NCBI RefSeq assembly: GCF_014284175.1
Contig: NZ_JACOGA010000001.1
Coordinates: 62,001 to 126,000 of the forward strand
Direction of reading: 5' to 3'
From: Affinundibacterium flavidum
GTDB lineage: Bacteria > Pseudomonadota > Gammaproteobacteria > Burkholderiales > Burkholderiaceae_D
DNA: 64,000 nt
Within the stretch, counting starts at the first letter, position 1; the number at the start of each line of letters is the position of its first letter. The notes beneath the pieces are model-generated. The model saw only the letters and a program-made list of their open reading frames with translations. It did no database searches and was not told the origin of the DNA. A program made the position numbers and the translations under genes. Below, piece by piece: positions 16,548 through 24,732 of this stretch.

Positions 16548-17519
16548 TTATCGTCGTGCTGATGTTTGAGGTGTCAATAATCTAAGGGCGCCGTGCTTTA
16601 GAAATGAATCGCCTTTACTGTTCCTGTCTCTCAGTTCTTCAAGAAGCTCCCTCATAACAGATATCGTAAGTAAGCTACCTTTTGAAAATTTCAGAAGATC
16701 TTGATTCTCCCTATATCCAGATATTTCAAATGGATTTCTTTTCCAGCTTGAATAATTACTGATTAAATCAGATCTAAAATTTTTGGAGCGCTCATGGGGA
16801 TACCAAGTTCCATAATCATGTCGGTAATTAATTTTGTTGCGAACAAAGGAAAGCCAATTGGATGAATGGTTATGATTGTCTGTTTGGAGGATCTTACGCA
16901 AATCATCTAAAACCAAAGCTACATCTTGACGCTCCGACACAGTTGACGCACTAGATTTACTAGAGAGTACCTTTTGCTCAAGTTCCCTAAGAAGAATTCC
17001 AAATTGTTTCCAAGCATCCTCATGCGATCCCTTGGCTTGTTTACTCATACGAAAGACGTTGTTTGCAACATCAATTTCTACTCGATATAGTTCATCGGAG
17101 ACCCTGCTATTTGTATTACCCGTGCTATTGATAATTTTGTTTAAAGTCTTAGATTGTGCCGAATCAATCTTTGGAACACAAATTGCAAAAATTCTGCAAA
17201 TTGCATGACATGCAAAAAAAGATGCGTAATAACTTCTTATAAGCGACCACGCAGTTGATCGAGTCAATTCGTTTGGGTTATCTATGCCGTAAATTGTTTC
17301 GAAGGCAGCGATTGCCATTCGGTTAATATCGTGTGCAACTGCATTCTTCAACTCATCAAAATCAATCGGCACAAAGAGCAAATCTTGATTGCTGTCAACT
17401 CCTTGAAAAACATATTTACCTTCACTTAACCATGCTTTGAAAGAAGTCGTTGATTTGCCAGAGACTTCATTTATACCCGCCATCCAATATGGGCGAAGAA
17501 CTTCTGCAAAAGTTGACAT
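16548..17519 (-). CDS. Unknown protein in a methyltransferase-DGQHR operon
   Basis: A 323-residue protein, last gene of a three-gene minus-strand operon, 13 bp behind the DGQHR gene. Residues 85-110 (TAWSLIRSYYASFFACHAI) resemble the helical core of HEPN-type proteins, but the RNase motif RxxxxH is not clear. The rest is polar and helical, and I see no nuclease motif such as PD-(D/E)xK or HNH. From its place next to a DNA methyltransferase it could be the effector or restriction partner of the system. This is inference. Confidence 0.65.
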   Translation of the reverse strand: MSTFAEVLRPYWMAGINEVSGKSTTSFKAWLSEGKYVFQGVDSNQDLLFVPIDFDELKNAVAHDINRMAIAAFETIYGIDNPNELTRSTAWSLIRSYYASFFACHAICRIFAICVPKIDSAQSKTLNKIINSTGNTNSRVSDELYRVEIDVANNVFRMSKQAKGSHEDAWKQFGILLRELEQKVLSSKSSASTVSERQDVALVLDDLRKILQTDNHNHSSNWLSFVRNKINYRHDYGTWYPHERSKNFRSDLISNYSSWKRNPFEISGYRENQDLLKFSKGSLLTISVMRELLEELRDRNSKGDSFLKHGALRLLTPQTSARR

Positions 17520-17532
17520 TAATTACGTCCGA

Positions 17533-18555
17533 TTAAAGAGAAAATGCTTTCGATAAAGGAGTAGTCATCAATTCTACGATTGCTTTATATGATTTTAACC
17601 TCGTAGAAATTTGCACCTTAGTAATTTTTGCAAAAACGGGTTGCAGGACTTCAATAAAATTCTCCATTTTGTAGTCTCCTTCGAACCGATCTTTAACCCT
17701 AGAAGCAACTTCTGGGAAAAATGATATAAAGGCTTTAAACGCTGTCGGATTAACTAACAGTTCTTGAGCACCAAGCTTTTTTAATCCTCTATAAACTGCC
17801 GATAAGTAGGCGTTAAAAATTTCATATAACTCGTCAATATCTTTACCTAGCAAAATATCATTAACCGTCAAGAAACTGGCGTTAAACGTAGTACGTGTTA
17901 GTTTTCCTCGAGCTTTTTCATGAGGTGAAAGAAGTCCAGTTAGTACACTATCTGAACTCTGATGAAAGGTGTCAAAAAGTTCGCGTAGTAAAGATTCGCT
18001 ATCTTTTTCCAAGTCGGCAAGGTGTTTTATATCGAGCAAAAGTTCATTGGGAACGGGCTTCTGCTTGGTGTTGATATCAATGAATAAGCGCGTTTCCTCT
18101 TTTCGAGAAAGTTTTTCATAAATAATTACGGGGACTCGCAAATGACTTGTAGCAAGATTGTATCCCCAAATACGGTGCTGTCCGTCAAGCACTAGAAATG
18201 CCTTGGGGTGTTTTTGGAATCGTAATGCACGTCGCCCAGCTTTTATCTCTAACTGTGCTTCTTGTTGCGCCGACAAAATAATAGCATTTGGCACAGTGCC
18301 AAAGCCACTATCAACATAATCCGCAATTTCTTGGGCCCTTTTCTTATCTAAGACCCGTTGAAAGCCTGTCTCAGGATCTTCATCTCGGGTGGTGACAAAG
18401 CATGTTTTTGCTAGAACATCCGAGGGTAAAGTTAGGCTATAAAACTTATATTTGTTCTGAGTAATAAGACTAAATGTAGCATTTACTTCTTCATATTGTT
18501 TTTCGGCCATATAAACTCTCGATTGATAATAGGTATGTTCCAAAGTGTGGGACAT
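17533..18555 (-). CDS. DGQHR-domain protein (DndB-like)
   Basis: A 340-residue protein with the diagnostic FLVLDGQHRIWG at residues 120-131 and the supporting segment RLFIDINTKQKPVPNELLLDI. DGQHR proteins include DndB, which goes with DNA phosphorothioation, and other members beside DNA methyltransferases; the fold is related to ParB/Srx. No other dnd gene (dndA, C, D, E) is in the window, so this is not a Dnd system. It starts 3 bp after the methyltransferase gene, so the two are translated together. An internal Met at residue 16 is another possible start. Confidence 0.8.
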   Translation of the reverse strand: MSHTLEHTYYQSRVYMAEKQYEEVNATFSLITQNKYKFYSLTLPSDVLAKTCFVTTRDEDPETGFQRVLDKKRAQEIADYVDSGFGTVPNAIILSAQQEAQLEIKAGRRALRFQKHPKAFLVLDGQHRIWGYNLATSHLRVPVIIYEKLSRKEETRLFIDINTKQKPVPNELLLDIKHLADLEKDSESLLRELFDTFHQSSDSVLTGLLSPHEKARGKLTRTTFNASFLTVNDILLGKDIDELYEIFNAYLSAVYRGLKKLGAQELLVNPTAFKAFISFFPEVASRVKDRFEGDYKMENFIEVLQPVFAKITKVQISTRLKSYKAIVELMTTPLSKAFSL

Positions 18556-18558
18556 ATG

Positions 18559-19629
18559 TCAAAGAAGTGTCTCGCATCGTGTTTGTGTAATTTCTAAATA
18601 ACGACGAGAAACATCAATACCAACGGATTTTCGTCCATAAGATAAAGCAGTATACATTGTCGTACCAGTGCCACAAAAAGGATCCAATACAATTCCATCT
18701 TCAGGACATGTTGCTTGTATAGGAATCTTGCATAAATCAACTGGATAAGGGGCAAAATGTTCAGTTATTCCATGCTTCGTCACCGGCAATATGTCCCATA
18801 CATCACTTAATTTACTTCCCTTTGGATGATACTTAAGAAAGCAAAAACCTTTGTCTCGTAATTCTCTCGCTCTGCCTGAAACCTTGTGGTCATCAGAATG
18901 AGTTGCTCTATGGTGTCCCCTGATAACCATTCGAAAATCTGCGATTTTCCCACTCACTACGTCGGTCAGCATTTTATCTAAAGCTGAAAAGGCGGCTGCT
19001 TTTTCTTGCTCCGTTAGTTCAGTCGACAATTCAATTTGTCTTTTATACCGGACTCCAGAAACACCAGTTGCCGATACGATTGCGCCCTTAATTACTTTAG
19101 ACTTTCGAGGTCTAGATCGTATCGCGTCAGAGTCGTAAAAGTAGCCTTTGGGTTGTTTTACAAAATGGAATAAATTTTCATGGACATTCCCAAGACGATC
19201 TTTTGTATTGTCCATGCCCCCTTTTAATTTATTCCAGATCACGCTGTTGCGTAAAATCCACCCTTGGTTATCAGTCAATTCAAAAGCAATTCGCCAAGGA
19301 ACCCCAACTAATCCTTTTCCGTTATAACTGTCTCCAATATTTAACCACAGAGATCCTGTTGGTTTTAGTACTCGTCTGAGTTCGAGAAAAATCATACTCA
19401 ACTTTGATAAATAATCGTCAAAGTTTTTCTCTAATCCTATTCCACCACTATCATATTGACGTTTTCCCCAATAAGGTGGTGATGTCATTATTAAGTCTAT
19501 CGATTCATCAGGGAGTTTGGAAAGCACAGTTAATGCATCACCTAACAGCAACAACGGTTTAAGGGGTAGGTTCTGTGAGACATATTTTGAAAATGCTCTT
19601 CCAGGATATTTTTCTATGATTTTGGACAT
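18559..19629 (-). CDS. Beta-class DNA methyltransferase (N4-cytosine or N6-adenine)
   Basis: From the ATG at 19629 it is 356 residues; a TTG start at 19713 would add 28 residues with no similarity to the fold. The catalytic motif TSPPYWGK is at residues 49-56, and the SAM-binding motif DPFCGTGTT is at about 316-324. Catalytic motif before SAM motif is the order of the beta class. The SPPY form is most common in N4-cytosine enzymes. A region that may read the target lies between the motifs. It leads an operon with a DGQHR protein and an unknown protein; no matching endonuclease is recognised. Confidence 0.85.
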   Translation of the reverse strand: MSKIIEKYPGRAFSKYVSQNLPLKPLLLLGDALTVLSKLPDESIDLIMTSPPYWGKRQYDSGGIGLEKNFDDYLSKLSMIFLELRRVLKPTGSLWLNIGDSYNGKGLVGVPWRIAFELTDNQGWILRNSVIWNKLKGGMDNTKDRLGNVHENLFHFVKQPKGYFYDSDAIRSRPRKSKVIKGAIVSATGVSGVRYKRQIELSTELTEQEKAAAFSALDKMLTDVVSGKIADFRMVIRGHHRATHSDDHKVSGRARELRDKGFCFLKYHPKGSKLSDVWDILPVTKHGITEHFAPYPVDLCKIPIQATCPEDGIVLDPFCGTGTTMYTALSYGRKSVGIDVSRRYLEITQTRCETLL

Positions 19630-19776
19630 CAATATGAAGGTAAATGACAAAAAATATTGATCGAGTATCGCACAAGTTAATTTTGTGATTTCAAGATCGC
19701 TTTTGTAGTTCAAATGGCACTTTTTAATTTTCTGTAATCATGATACATCTCAATTGTTATTCTGTCGAAAAATCAA

Positions 19777-20055
19777 TCAGTCCAAAGACAAACCATTGAA
19801 GCCAAAGTCAGAAGAATCATTTTCTACTCCAAACAAGGCATAGTCTCTTGGTTCCAGCATGCCAGCCGAAATCAATTCTTTCCCCAGTTTTTTCAAATCG
19901 TTATCTGCCAGCTTAATCACATAAGCCCCTGCCAAAATTTTTCGTCTGGTATCGCGTTTTCTTTCTTCCATAGCCTCACGATTTTTTGTCTGCTGAATTC
20001 GGGCTTCAAGCTCCGCTTTCTGTTGAAGTAATTTATTCAAATTCGGTTTGCTCAT
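19777..20055 (-). CDS. MobC/TraD-like mobilisation accessory protein
   Basis: A 92-residue basic, helical protein (KLLQQKAELEARIQQTK, then RKRDTRRKILAGAYVIKL), typical of the small TraD/MobC accessory proteins beside MobQ relaxases. I prefer the ATG at 20055, which has AGGAG 8 bp upstream; the ATG at 20064 touches that site. It is divergent from the relaxase gene, with oriT between them. It probably helps to open DNA at oriT or to stabilise the relaxosome. Confidence 0.75.
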   Translation of the reverse strand: MSKPNLNKLLQQKAELEARIQQTKNREAMEERKRDTRRKILAGAYVIKLADNDLKKLGKELISAGMLEPRDYALFGVENDSSDFGFNGLSLD

Positions 20056-20162
20056 TTTTTTCATCTCCTATTTTTATTGTTTTGGCGTTGACATTTCAAA
20101 TTCACGCAGTAGTACTACAAATAACAAACAAAAAAGAAACGTCAAGAGCAAAACAGCGAAAT

Positions 20163-20189
20163 GCGCACTTATACGTCGTTACTCGACGT
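20163..20189 (-). other. Origin of transfer (oriT) with RSF1010-like nick site
   Basis: Read on the minus strand, an inverted repeat ACGTCG-AGTAA-CGACGT (20189-20173) is followed after one base by TAAGTGCGC (20171-20163). This is the layout of MobQ origins such as RSF1010, where a short inverted repeat precedes TAAGTG|CGC. By analogy the nick falls between 20166 and 20165. The site lies between the divergent mobC-like and relaxase genes. Confidence 0.8.
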
Positions 20190-20231
20190 GTGCTCAAAGC
20201 TGAAAGCGAAAACGTTCAGGAGAATTGAAAT

Positions 20232-21548
20232 ATGGCGATTTACCACCTGAGTGTAAAACTCATTACCCGTACCACTGGAAGAAGTGCCACCGCAGCAGCC
20301 GCATATCGTGCTGGTGAGAAAATTCTAGATAACCGCACTGGTCAAACTTTTGACTATTCCAGAAAAAAGGAAGTCACTTATCGCCGTATCTTCGCACCAC
20401 CGAATACACCGCAATGGATGAAAGACCGTGAACAGCTTTGGAATGCCGTAGAGCAGTCTGAAATCCGAAAGGATGCGCAAGTGGCCCGCGAGATAGAAGT
20501 CGCCTTACCGATAGAATTAAGCCCGTCACAGCACATTATTTTGCTCGAACGATTTGTACATACACAGCTCACCAGTAAAAAAATTATTGCGGACGTTTGC
20601 ATTCACAATAAAAAGGGTAATCCACATGCCCACATTCTGCTCACTACCCGCGACATCAATATCACCAATGATGGCTTCGGCAAAAAGAACCGCGATTGGA
20701 ATAGTAAAGAGCAATTGGAAGAGTGGCGCGAGCAGTGGGCGAAGCACTGCAATAGAAGACTGTCCATCGCAAGCAGCAAATCCCGCATTGACCACCGTAG
20801 TTTGCAAGATCAGGGATTAGACCAAATCCCAACCGTGCATGTCGGTGCAAATTGTCATGCAATGGATAAACGATGCATAACTTCAAAACGAAAGGAACTC
20901 AACACACTAATCAAGGAGAAAAATATGAGTAACGAAAAAAATAAACAATTCATCGCTTCATTAAAATTGGAGGGGGAGGCGGAACTAGTTCAAGAAGAGA
21001 TTGTTCAAGCAAAAAAATCTAAGCACTTGTTCCTAAACCCTACCGACTTCAATAATAGTAAAAAATACCGCGAGGCGATTTTTGCAAGAACCTACATTCC
21101 GATTTTGTTGGAGATATTTGCAGACCATTGCACTGGGGTGGATGAGATTGAAACCGATATTGGCACATGCTTTCGAATCAATCTTAATGGCGGCGGAAAA
21201 GTCTTTGATTATGGCAGTCAAATCAAAGTGGCGAATGGTACGGATGAAGAAATCAAGGTCGCGATAAAGTTAGCGGTAGAAAAAGGCTGGCAGGGAATCC
21301 ACTTAACGGGTAGTGATGATTTCAAGTCAAAAGTGTTCGTTGAAGCCGTTTTGTCAGGTGCATTCCCACCAGAAAAAATCACGGGCTATAAACCTAGCAA
21401 AGCAGATCTTGAAGTCGTTCGCGATTGCAAACCTACATTAAAGATTACCAACGACAGCAGTGTGATAAAAAGCTATGTCGTTGAGAAATCAGATGGCAGT
21501 GGCACAAGTAGTGCTGAACAAGCTCACCTTCCACGATTGAAAATTTGA
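20232..21548 (+). CDS. MobA/MobL (MobQ) family relaxase with C-terminal LPD7-like domain
   Basis: A 438-residue protein. The relaxase domain has the catalytic tyrosine at residue 25 (AAYRAGE), the same number as in RSF1010 MobA, and the metal-binding HUH motif at residues 132-134 (NPHAHILLTTRD). Residues 270-420 (PTDFNNSKKYREAI, then AVEKGWQGIHLTGSDDFK) look like an LPD7-type polyvalent-protein domain. It nicks oriT and leads the strand into a recipient through a helper transfer system. An in-frame ATG at 20925 with AAGGAG upstream could make a separate 207-residue C-terminal product. Confidence 0.9.
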   Translation: MAIYHLSVKLITRTTGRSATAAAAYRAGEKILDNRTGQTFDYSRKKEVTYRRIFAPPNTPQWMKDREQLWNAVEQSEIRKDAQVAREIEVALPIELSPSQHIILLERFVHTQLTSKKIIADVCIHNKKGNPHAHILLTTRDINITNDGFGKKNRDWNSKEQLEEWREQWAKHCNRRLSIASSKSRIDHRSLQDQGLDQIPTVHVGANCHAMDKRCITSKRKELNTLIKEKNMSNEKNKQFIASLKLEGEAELVQEEIVQAKKSKHLFLNPTDFNNSKKYREAIFARTYIPILLEIFADHCTGVDEIETDIGTCFRINLNGGGKVFDYGSQIKVANGTDEEIKVAIKLAVEKGWQGIHLTGSDDFKSKVFVEAVLSGAFPPEKITGYKPSKADLEVVRDCKPTLKITNDSSVIKSYVVEKSDGSGTSSAEQAHLPRLKI

Positions 21549-21576
21549 CTTAGATTGCTGGACAGTCTCATAATAA

Positions 21577-21590
21577 GACTAAATTTAGTC
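21577..21590. promoter_or_regulatory. Palindromic operator of the toxin-antitoxin genes
   Basis: GACTAAATTTAGTC is a perfect 14-bp palindrome about 40 bp before the antitoxin gene, with a similar half site CTAATTTAG near 21609. Phd/YefM antitoxins repress their own promoter through such sites; binding here is inferred. Confidence 0.6.
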
Positions 21591-21630
21591 CAAAATTGGA
21601 TTTATTGCTAATTTAGCACTAGGAGCAATC

Positions 21631-21906
21631 ATGAAGCTGTCCGAGCAAATCAAACCAATCTCATTCTTGAAGGCAAATGCCGCTGAGATAGCAAGGGATT
21701 TCAGCGAAAACCACAGCAACCCTCTGATTATTACTCAGAACGGCGAAGCGAAGATGGTCGTCATGGATATCGATAGTTATCAGAAGCAACAAGAAACCAT
21801 GGCACTTCTAAAAATCCTCGCACTAGGCAACAAACAAATTGAAGAAGGTAAGTTCCAAGATGCCGATTCTTTCTTTGCTGAGATGGACAAGGAAAACCAG
21901 CAATGA
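21631..21906 (+). CDS. Phd/YefM-family antitoxin
   Basis: A 91-residue protein whose N-terminus (FLKANAAEIARDFSE, NPLIITQNGEAKMVVMDIDSY) is the Phd/YefM DNA-binding fold. The C-terminus is the acidic toxin-binding tail. Its stop codon overlaps the start of the toxin gene by 4 bp (ATGA), which couples translation. A ribosome binding site, TAGGAGC, precedes the ATG. Confidence 0.88.
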   Translation: MKLSEQIKPISFLKANAAEIARDFSENHSNPLIITQNGEAKMVVMDIDSYQKQQETMALLKILALGNKQIEEGKFQDADSFFAEMDKENQQ

Positions 21907-22229
21907 GCTACAAAGTCCAAGTCTTAGCTTATGCCAAGGACGACTATCGTGAAATACGCGGCTATGTGAAGAGAAAATTTGGCGATCAGGTTTGGGTGGC
22001 TGTCGAAGCTGACTTCAAGAAAGTGCTCAAACAGATAGCCGAGATGCCACTTGCTGGCTCTGTTCCTGAAGAAATTGAAGCGATTGGACTTGTTCATTAT
22101 CGTCAACGACTAGTAGGACAAACAAGAATCATCTATCAGATAAAAGAAGAAGAAATTTTCGTCCATATGTTTGTCGATACGAACAGAGATTTTCCCACTG
22201 TCCTTTACGACAGGCTAATGAGCAGATAA
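21903..22229 (+). CDS. RelE/ParE-family toxin
   Basis: A 108-residue basic protein with the RelE/ParE pattern: an N-terminal beta strand (YKVQVLAYAKDDYREI), two helices, then RQRLVGQTRIIYQIKEEEIFVHMFVDTNRD. RelE members cut mRNA on the ribosome and ParE members poison gyrase; the sequence alone does not decide which. It probably stabilises the element after integration or excision. Confidence 0.85.
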   Translation: MSYKVQVLAYAKDDYREIRGYVKRKFGDQVWVAVEADFKKVLKQIAEMPLAGSVPEEIEAIGLVHYRQRLVGQTRIIYQIKEEEIFVHMFVDTNRDFPTVLYDRLMSR

Positions 22230-22320
22230 ATGCTCACATTAATCGAAATACCAATCTGGTAACAAAAAAATCATTGATACCGTACACACACCGTGTTTTA
22301 ACATTCAAATATAAAAATCT

Positions 22321-24732
22321 ATGGCAATCAAAAAATCAGAACTCTACTCCTCCCTATGGCAAAGCTGCGATGAACTACGTGGCGGTATGGATGCCAGTCA
22401 ATACAAAGACTATGTTCTGGTCATGCTGTTTATTAAATACGTTAGCGACAAATATGCAGGTGTGCCGTTCGCGCCGATTACCATTCCAGCAGGTGCCAGC
22501 TTTAAGGATATGGTGTCACTGAAAGGAACCAGCACCATTGGCGACGACATCAACAAGAAAATTATTGCACCCTTAGCAGATGCAAATAAATTGTCGGACA
22601 TGCCCGACTTTAACGATGCCACTAAGCTGGGTGACGGCAAAGAAAAAGTAGAACGACTCACTAACTTGATCGCTATCTTTGAGAAAAAAGAACTCGATTT
22701 CAGTAGCAACCGTGCCGAGGGTGACGATATTCTAGGCGATGCCTACGAATACCTGATGCGCCACTTTGCCACCGAAAGCGGCAAGAGCAAAGGTCAGTTT
22801 TATACACCTGCCGAAGTCTCAAAAGTTTTGGCACAAATTCTCGGTATCGCCAATGCGAACACCAGTGCCAATACCACCGTATATGACCCGACCTGTGGTT
22901 CAGGATCATTGCTATTAAAAATTGCTGACGAAGCTAAAACAGAAGTCACGCTGTACGGTCAAGAAAAAGATGCTGCCACCAGTGGTTTGGCACGCATGAA
23001 TATGATCTTGCACGACAATCCAACAGCCGAAATCAAGCAAGGCAATACACTGGCTAATCCATTGTTCTTGAATGAACAAGGCAGTCTCAAAACCTTTGAC
23101 TATGTCGTCGCTAATCCACCGTTCTCAGATAAACGCTGGGGAACGGGTGTGGATGCTTTGCACGATATTCACACTCGTTTCCAAGAATACGGCGTGCCAC
23201 CTGCCAAGAATGGTGACTATGCCTATTTGCTACACATTATTCGTTCGCTCAAAAGTAGTGGTAAAGGTGCTTGTATTCTGCCGCACGGTGTTTTATTCCG
23301 GGGCAATGCCGAAGCCGTAATTCGCGAAGCCTTGATTCGCAAAGGAATCATTAAAGGCATTATCGGTTTACCTGCCAACTTGTTTTACGGCACAGGCATC
23401 CCCGCTTGCGTTATCGTGATTGATAAAGAAAATTCACACAATCGCAAAGCCATTTTTATGATTGATGCCAGTAAAGGTTTTATCAAGGACGGCAATAAAA
23501 ATCGCCTGCGTGATATGGACATTCACCAGATTGTCGATGTATTCAATAAGCAAACAGAGATCGATAAATACAGCCGTATCGTGCCGTTTGATGAAATTGA
23601 AAAGAACGAATTCAATCTGAATATTCCACGCTATATCGACAGTTCAGAACCAGAAGACTTGCAGCATATTGATGCCCACCTGCTTGGTGATATTCCCAAG
23701 GCGGATGTGGATGCACTTCAAGCCTATTGGGATGTTTACCCGAATCTCAAAGCAAGTTTATTCACAGCATCGAGCCGCAGCAACAACTTCTATGCGCTCG
23801 CGGTCAATAAAGACGCCATCAAAACCACGATTTATCAGCATCCAGAATTCGTGCAATTCATGGCACAGATGAATGGCGTGTTTGAGCAATGGCAAACCAG
23901 CACCACCGCAATGCTCAAAGATTTACAGCAAGGACATCACCCCAAGCAAGTGATTCATGCGATAGGTGAAAGCTTGCTCGCTGCCTATACCGACAAAGCT
24001 TTACTGAACAAATACGATGTCTTTCAGCATTTAATGAATTACTGGTTTGCGGTCATGCAAGACGATTGCTACCTGATCGCCAGCGATGGCTGGAAGGCAG
24101 ACACTTATCGCATTCTGGTTGAAAACAAAACCACCAAGAAAGTCAGCGACAAAGGCTGGACTTGCGATCTGGTGCCGAAAGACTTGGTGATTAACCGTTA
24201 TTTCGCGACAGATAAAGCAGCGATCCAGGCTTTGGAAGCGGAGAGCGAAAGCCTCAGTAGCCAGATCACCGAACTGGAAGAAGAACACGGTGGCGAAGAT
24301 GGCTATTTTTCCGAACTCGATAAAATCAATAAAGCCAATGTCGCTGCACGCCTGAAAGAAATCAAAGGTGATGCAGAAGCAAAAGATGAAATCGCCGTTC
24401 TGAGAAAATATCTGGATGTAACCGAAGACTTAGCCGCGATCAATAAAAAAATCAAAGAAGCGCAAAGCAAATTAGATGCCGCAGTACTGGCACATTATCC
24501 GACGCTGACCACAGAGCAAATTAAGGTTCTGGTGGTGGATGATAAATGGATGCGAACCATCGCCAAAGATATTCATACCGAGATGGATAGAATCAGCCAG
24601 CGATTGACACACAGGATTAAAGAGCTGGCGGAACGTTATGAAAAGCCGTTGCCCGCGCAAACTGAAGCAGTCGCAGACTTAGAAAAAACAGTGCGGGCGC
24701 ATTTGGCGGAAATGGGGTTTGTATGGAAGTGA
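22321..24732 (+). CDS. hsdM: Type I restriction-modification system, modification subunit HsdM
   Basis: An 803-residue N6-adenine methyltransferase subunit. The N-terminal helical domain (residues 1-130, SSLWQSCDELRGGMD) is followed by the SAM-binding motif DPTCGSGS at 189-196 and the catalytic motif NPPF at 265-268. The C-terminal third is a long helical, coiled-coil-like extension, as in EcoR124-type HsdM. With HsdS it methylates adenines in a two-part target. It is the first gene of a hsdM-hsdS-hsdR operon and overlaps hsdS by 10 bp. No strong ribosome binding site is seen ahead of the ATG. Confidence 0.93.
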   Translation: MAIKKSELYSSLWQSCDELRGGMDASQYKDYVLVMLFIKYVSDKYAGVPFAPITIPAGASFKDMVSLKGTSTIGDDINKKIIAPLADANKLSDMPDFNDATKLGDGKEKVERLTNLIAIFEKKELDFSSNRAEGDDILGDAYEYLMRHFATESGKSKGQFYTPAEVSKVLAQILGIANANTSANTTVYDPTCGSGSLLLKIADEAKTEVTLYGQEKDAATSGLARMNMILHDNPTAEIKQGNTLANPLFLNEQGSLKTFDYVVANPPFSDKRWGTGVDALHDIHTRFQEYGVPPAKNGDYAYLLHIIRSLKSSGKGACILPHGVLFRGNAEAVIREALIRKGIIKGIIGLPANLFYGTGIPACVIVIDKENSHNRKAIFMIDASKGFIKDGNKNRLRDMDIHQIVDVFNKQTEIDKYSRIVPFDEIEKNEFNLNIPRYIDSSEPEDLQHIDAHLLGDIPKADVDALQAYWDVYPNLKASLFTASSRSNNFYALAVNKDAIKTTIYQHPEFVQFMAQMNGVFEQWQTSTTAMLKDLQQGHHPKQVIHAIGESLLAAYTDKALLNKYDVFQHLMNYWFAVMQDDCYLIASDGWKADTYRILVENKTTKKVSDKGWTCDLVPKDLVINRYFATDKAAIQALEAESESLSSQITELEEEHGGEDGYFSELDKINKANVAARLKEIKGDAEAKDEIAVLRKYLDVTEDLAAINKKIKEAQSKLDAAVLAHYPTLTTEQIKVLVVDDKWMRTIAKDIHTEMDRISQRLTHRIKELAERYEKPLPAQTEAVADLEKTVRAHLAEMGFVWK

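Noticed and set aside
17533..18555. A Dnd phosphorothioation system
   Set aside because: Only the DGQHR (DndB-like) member is present; no dndA, dndC, dndD or dndE gene is seen anywhere in the window.
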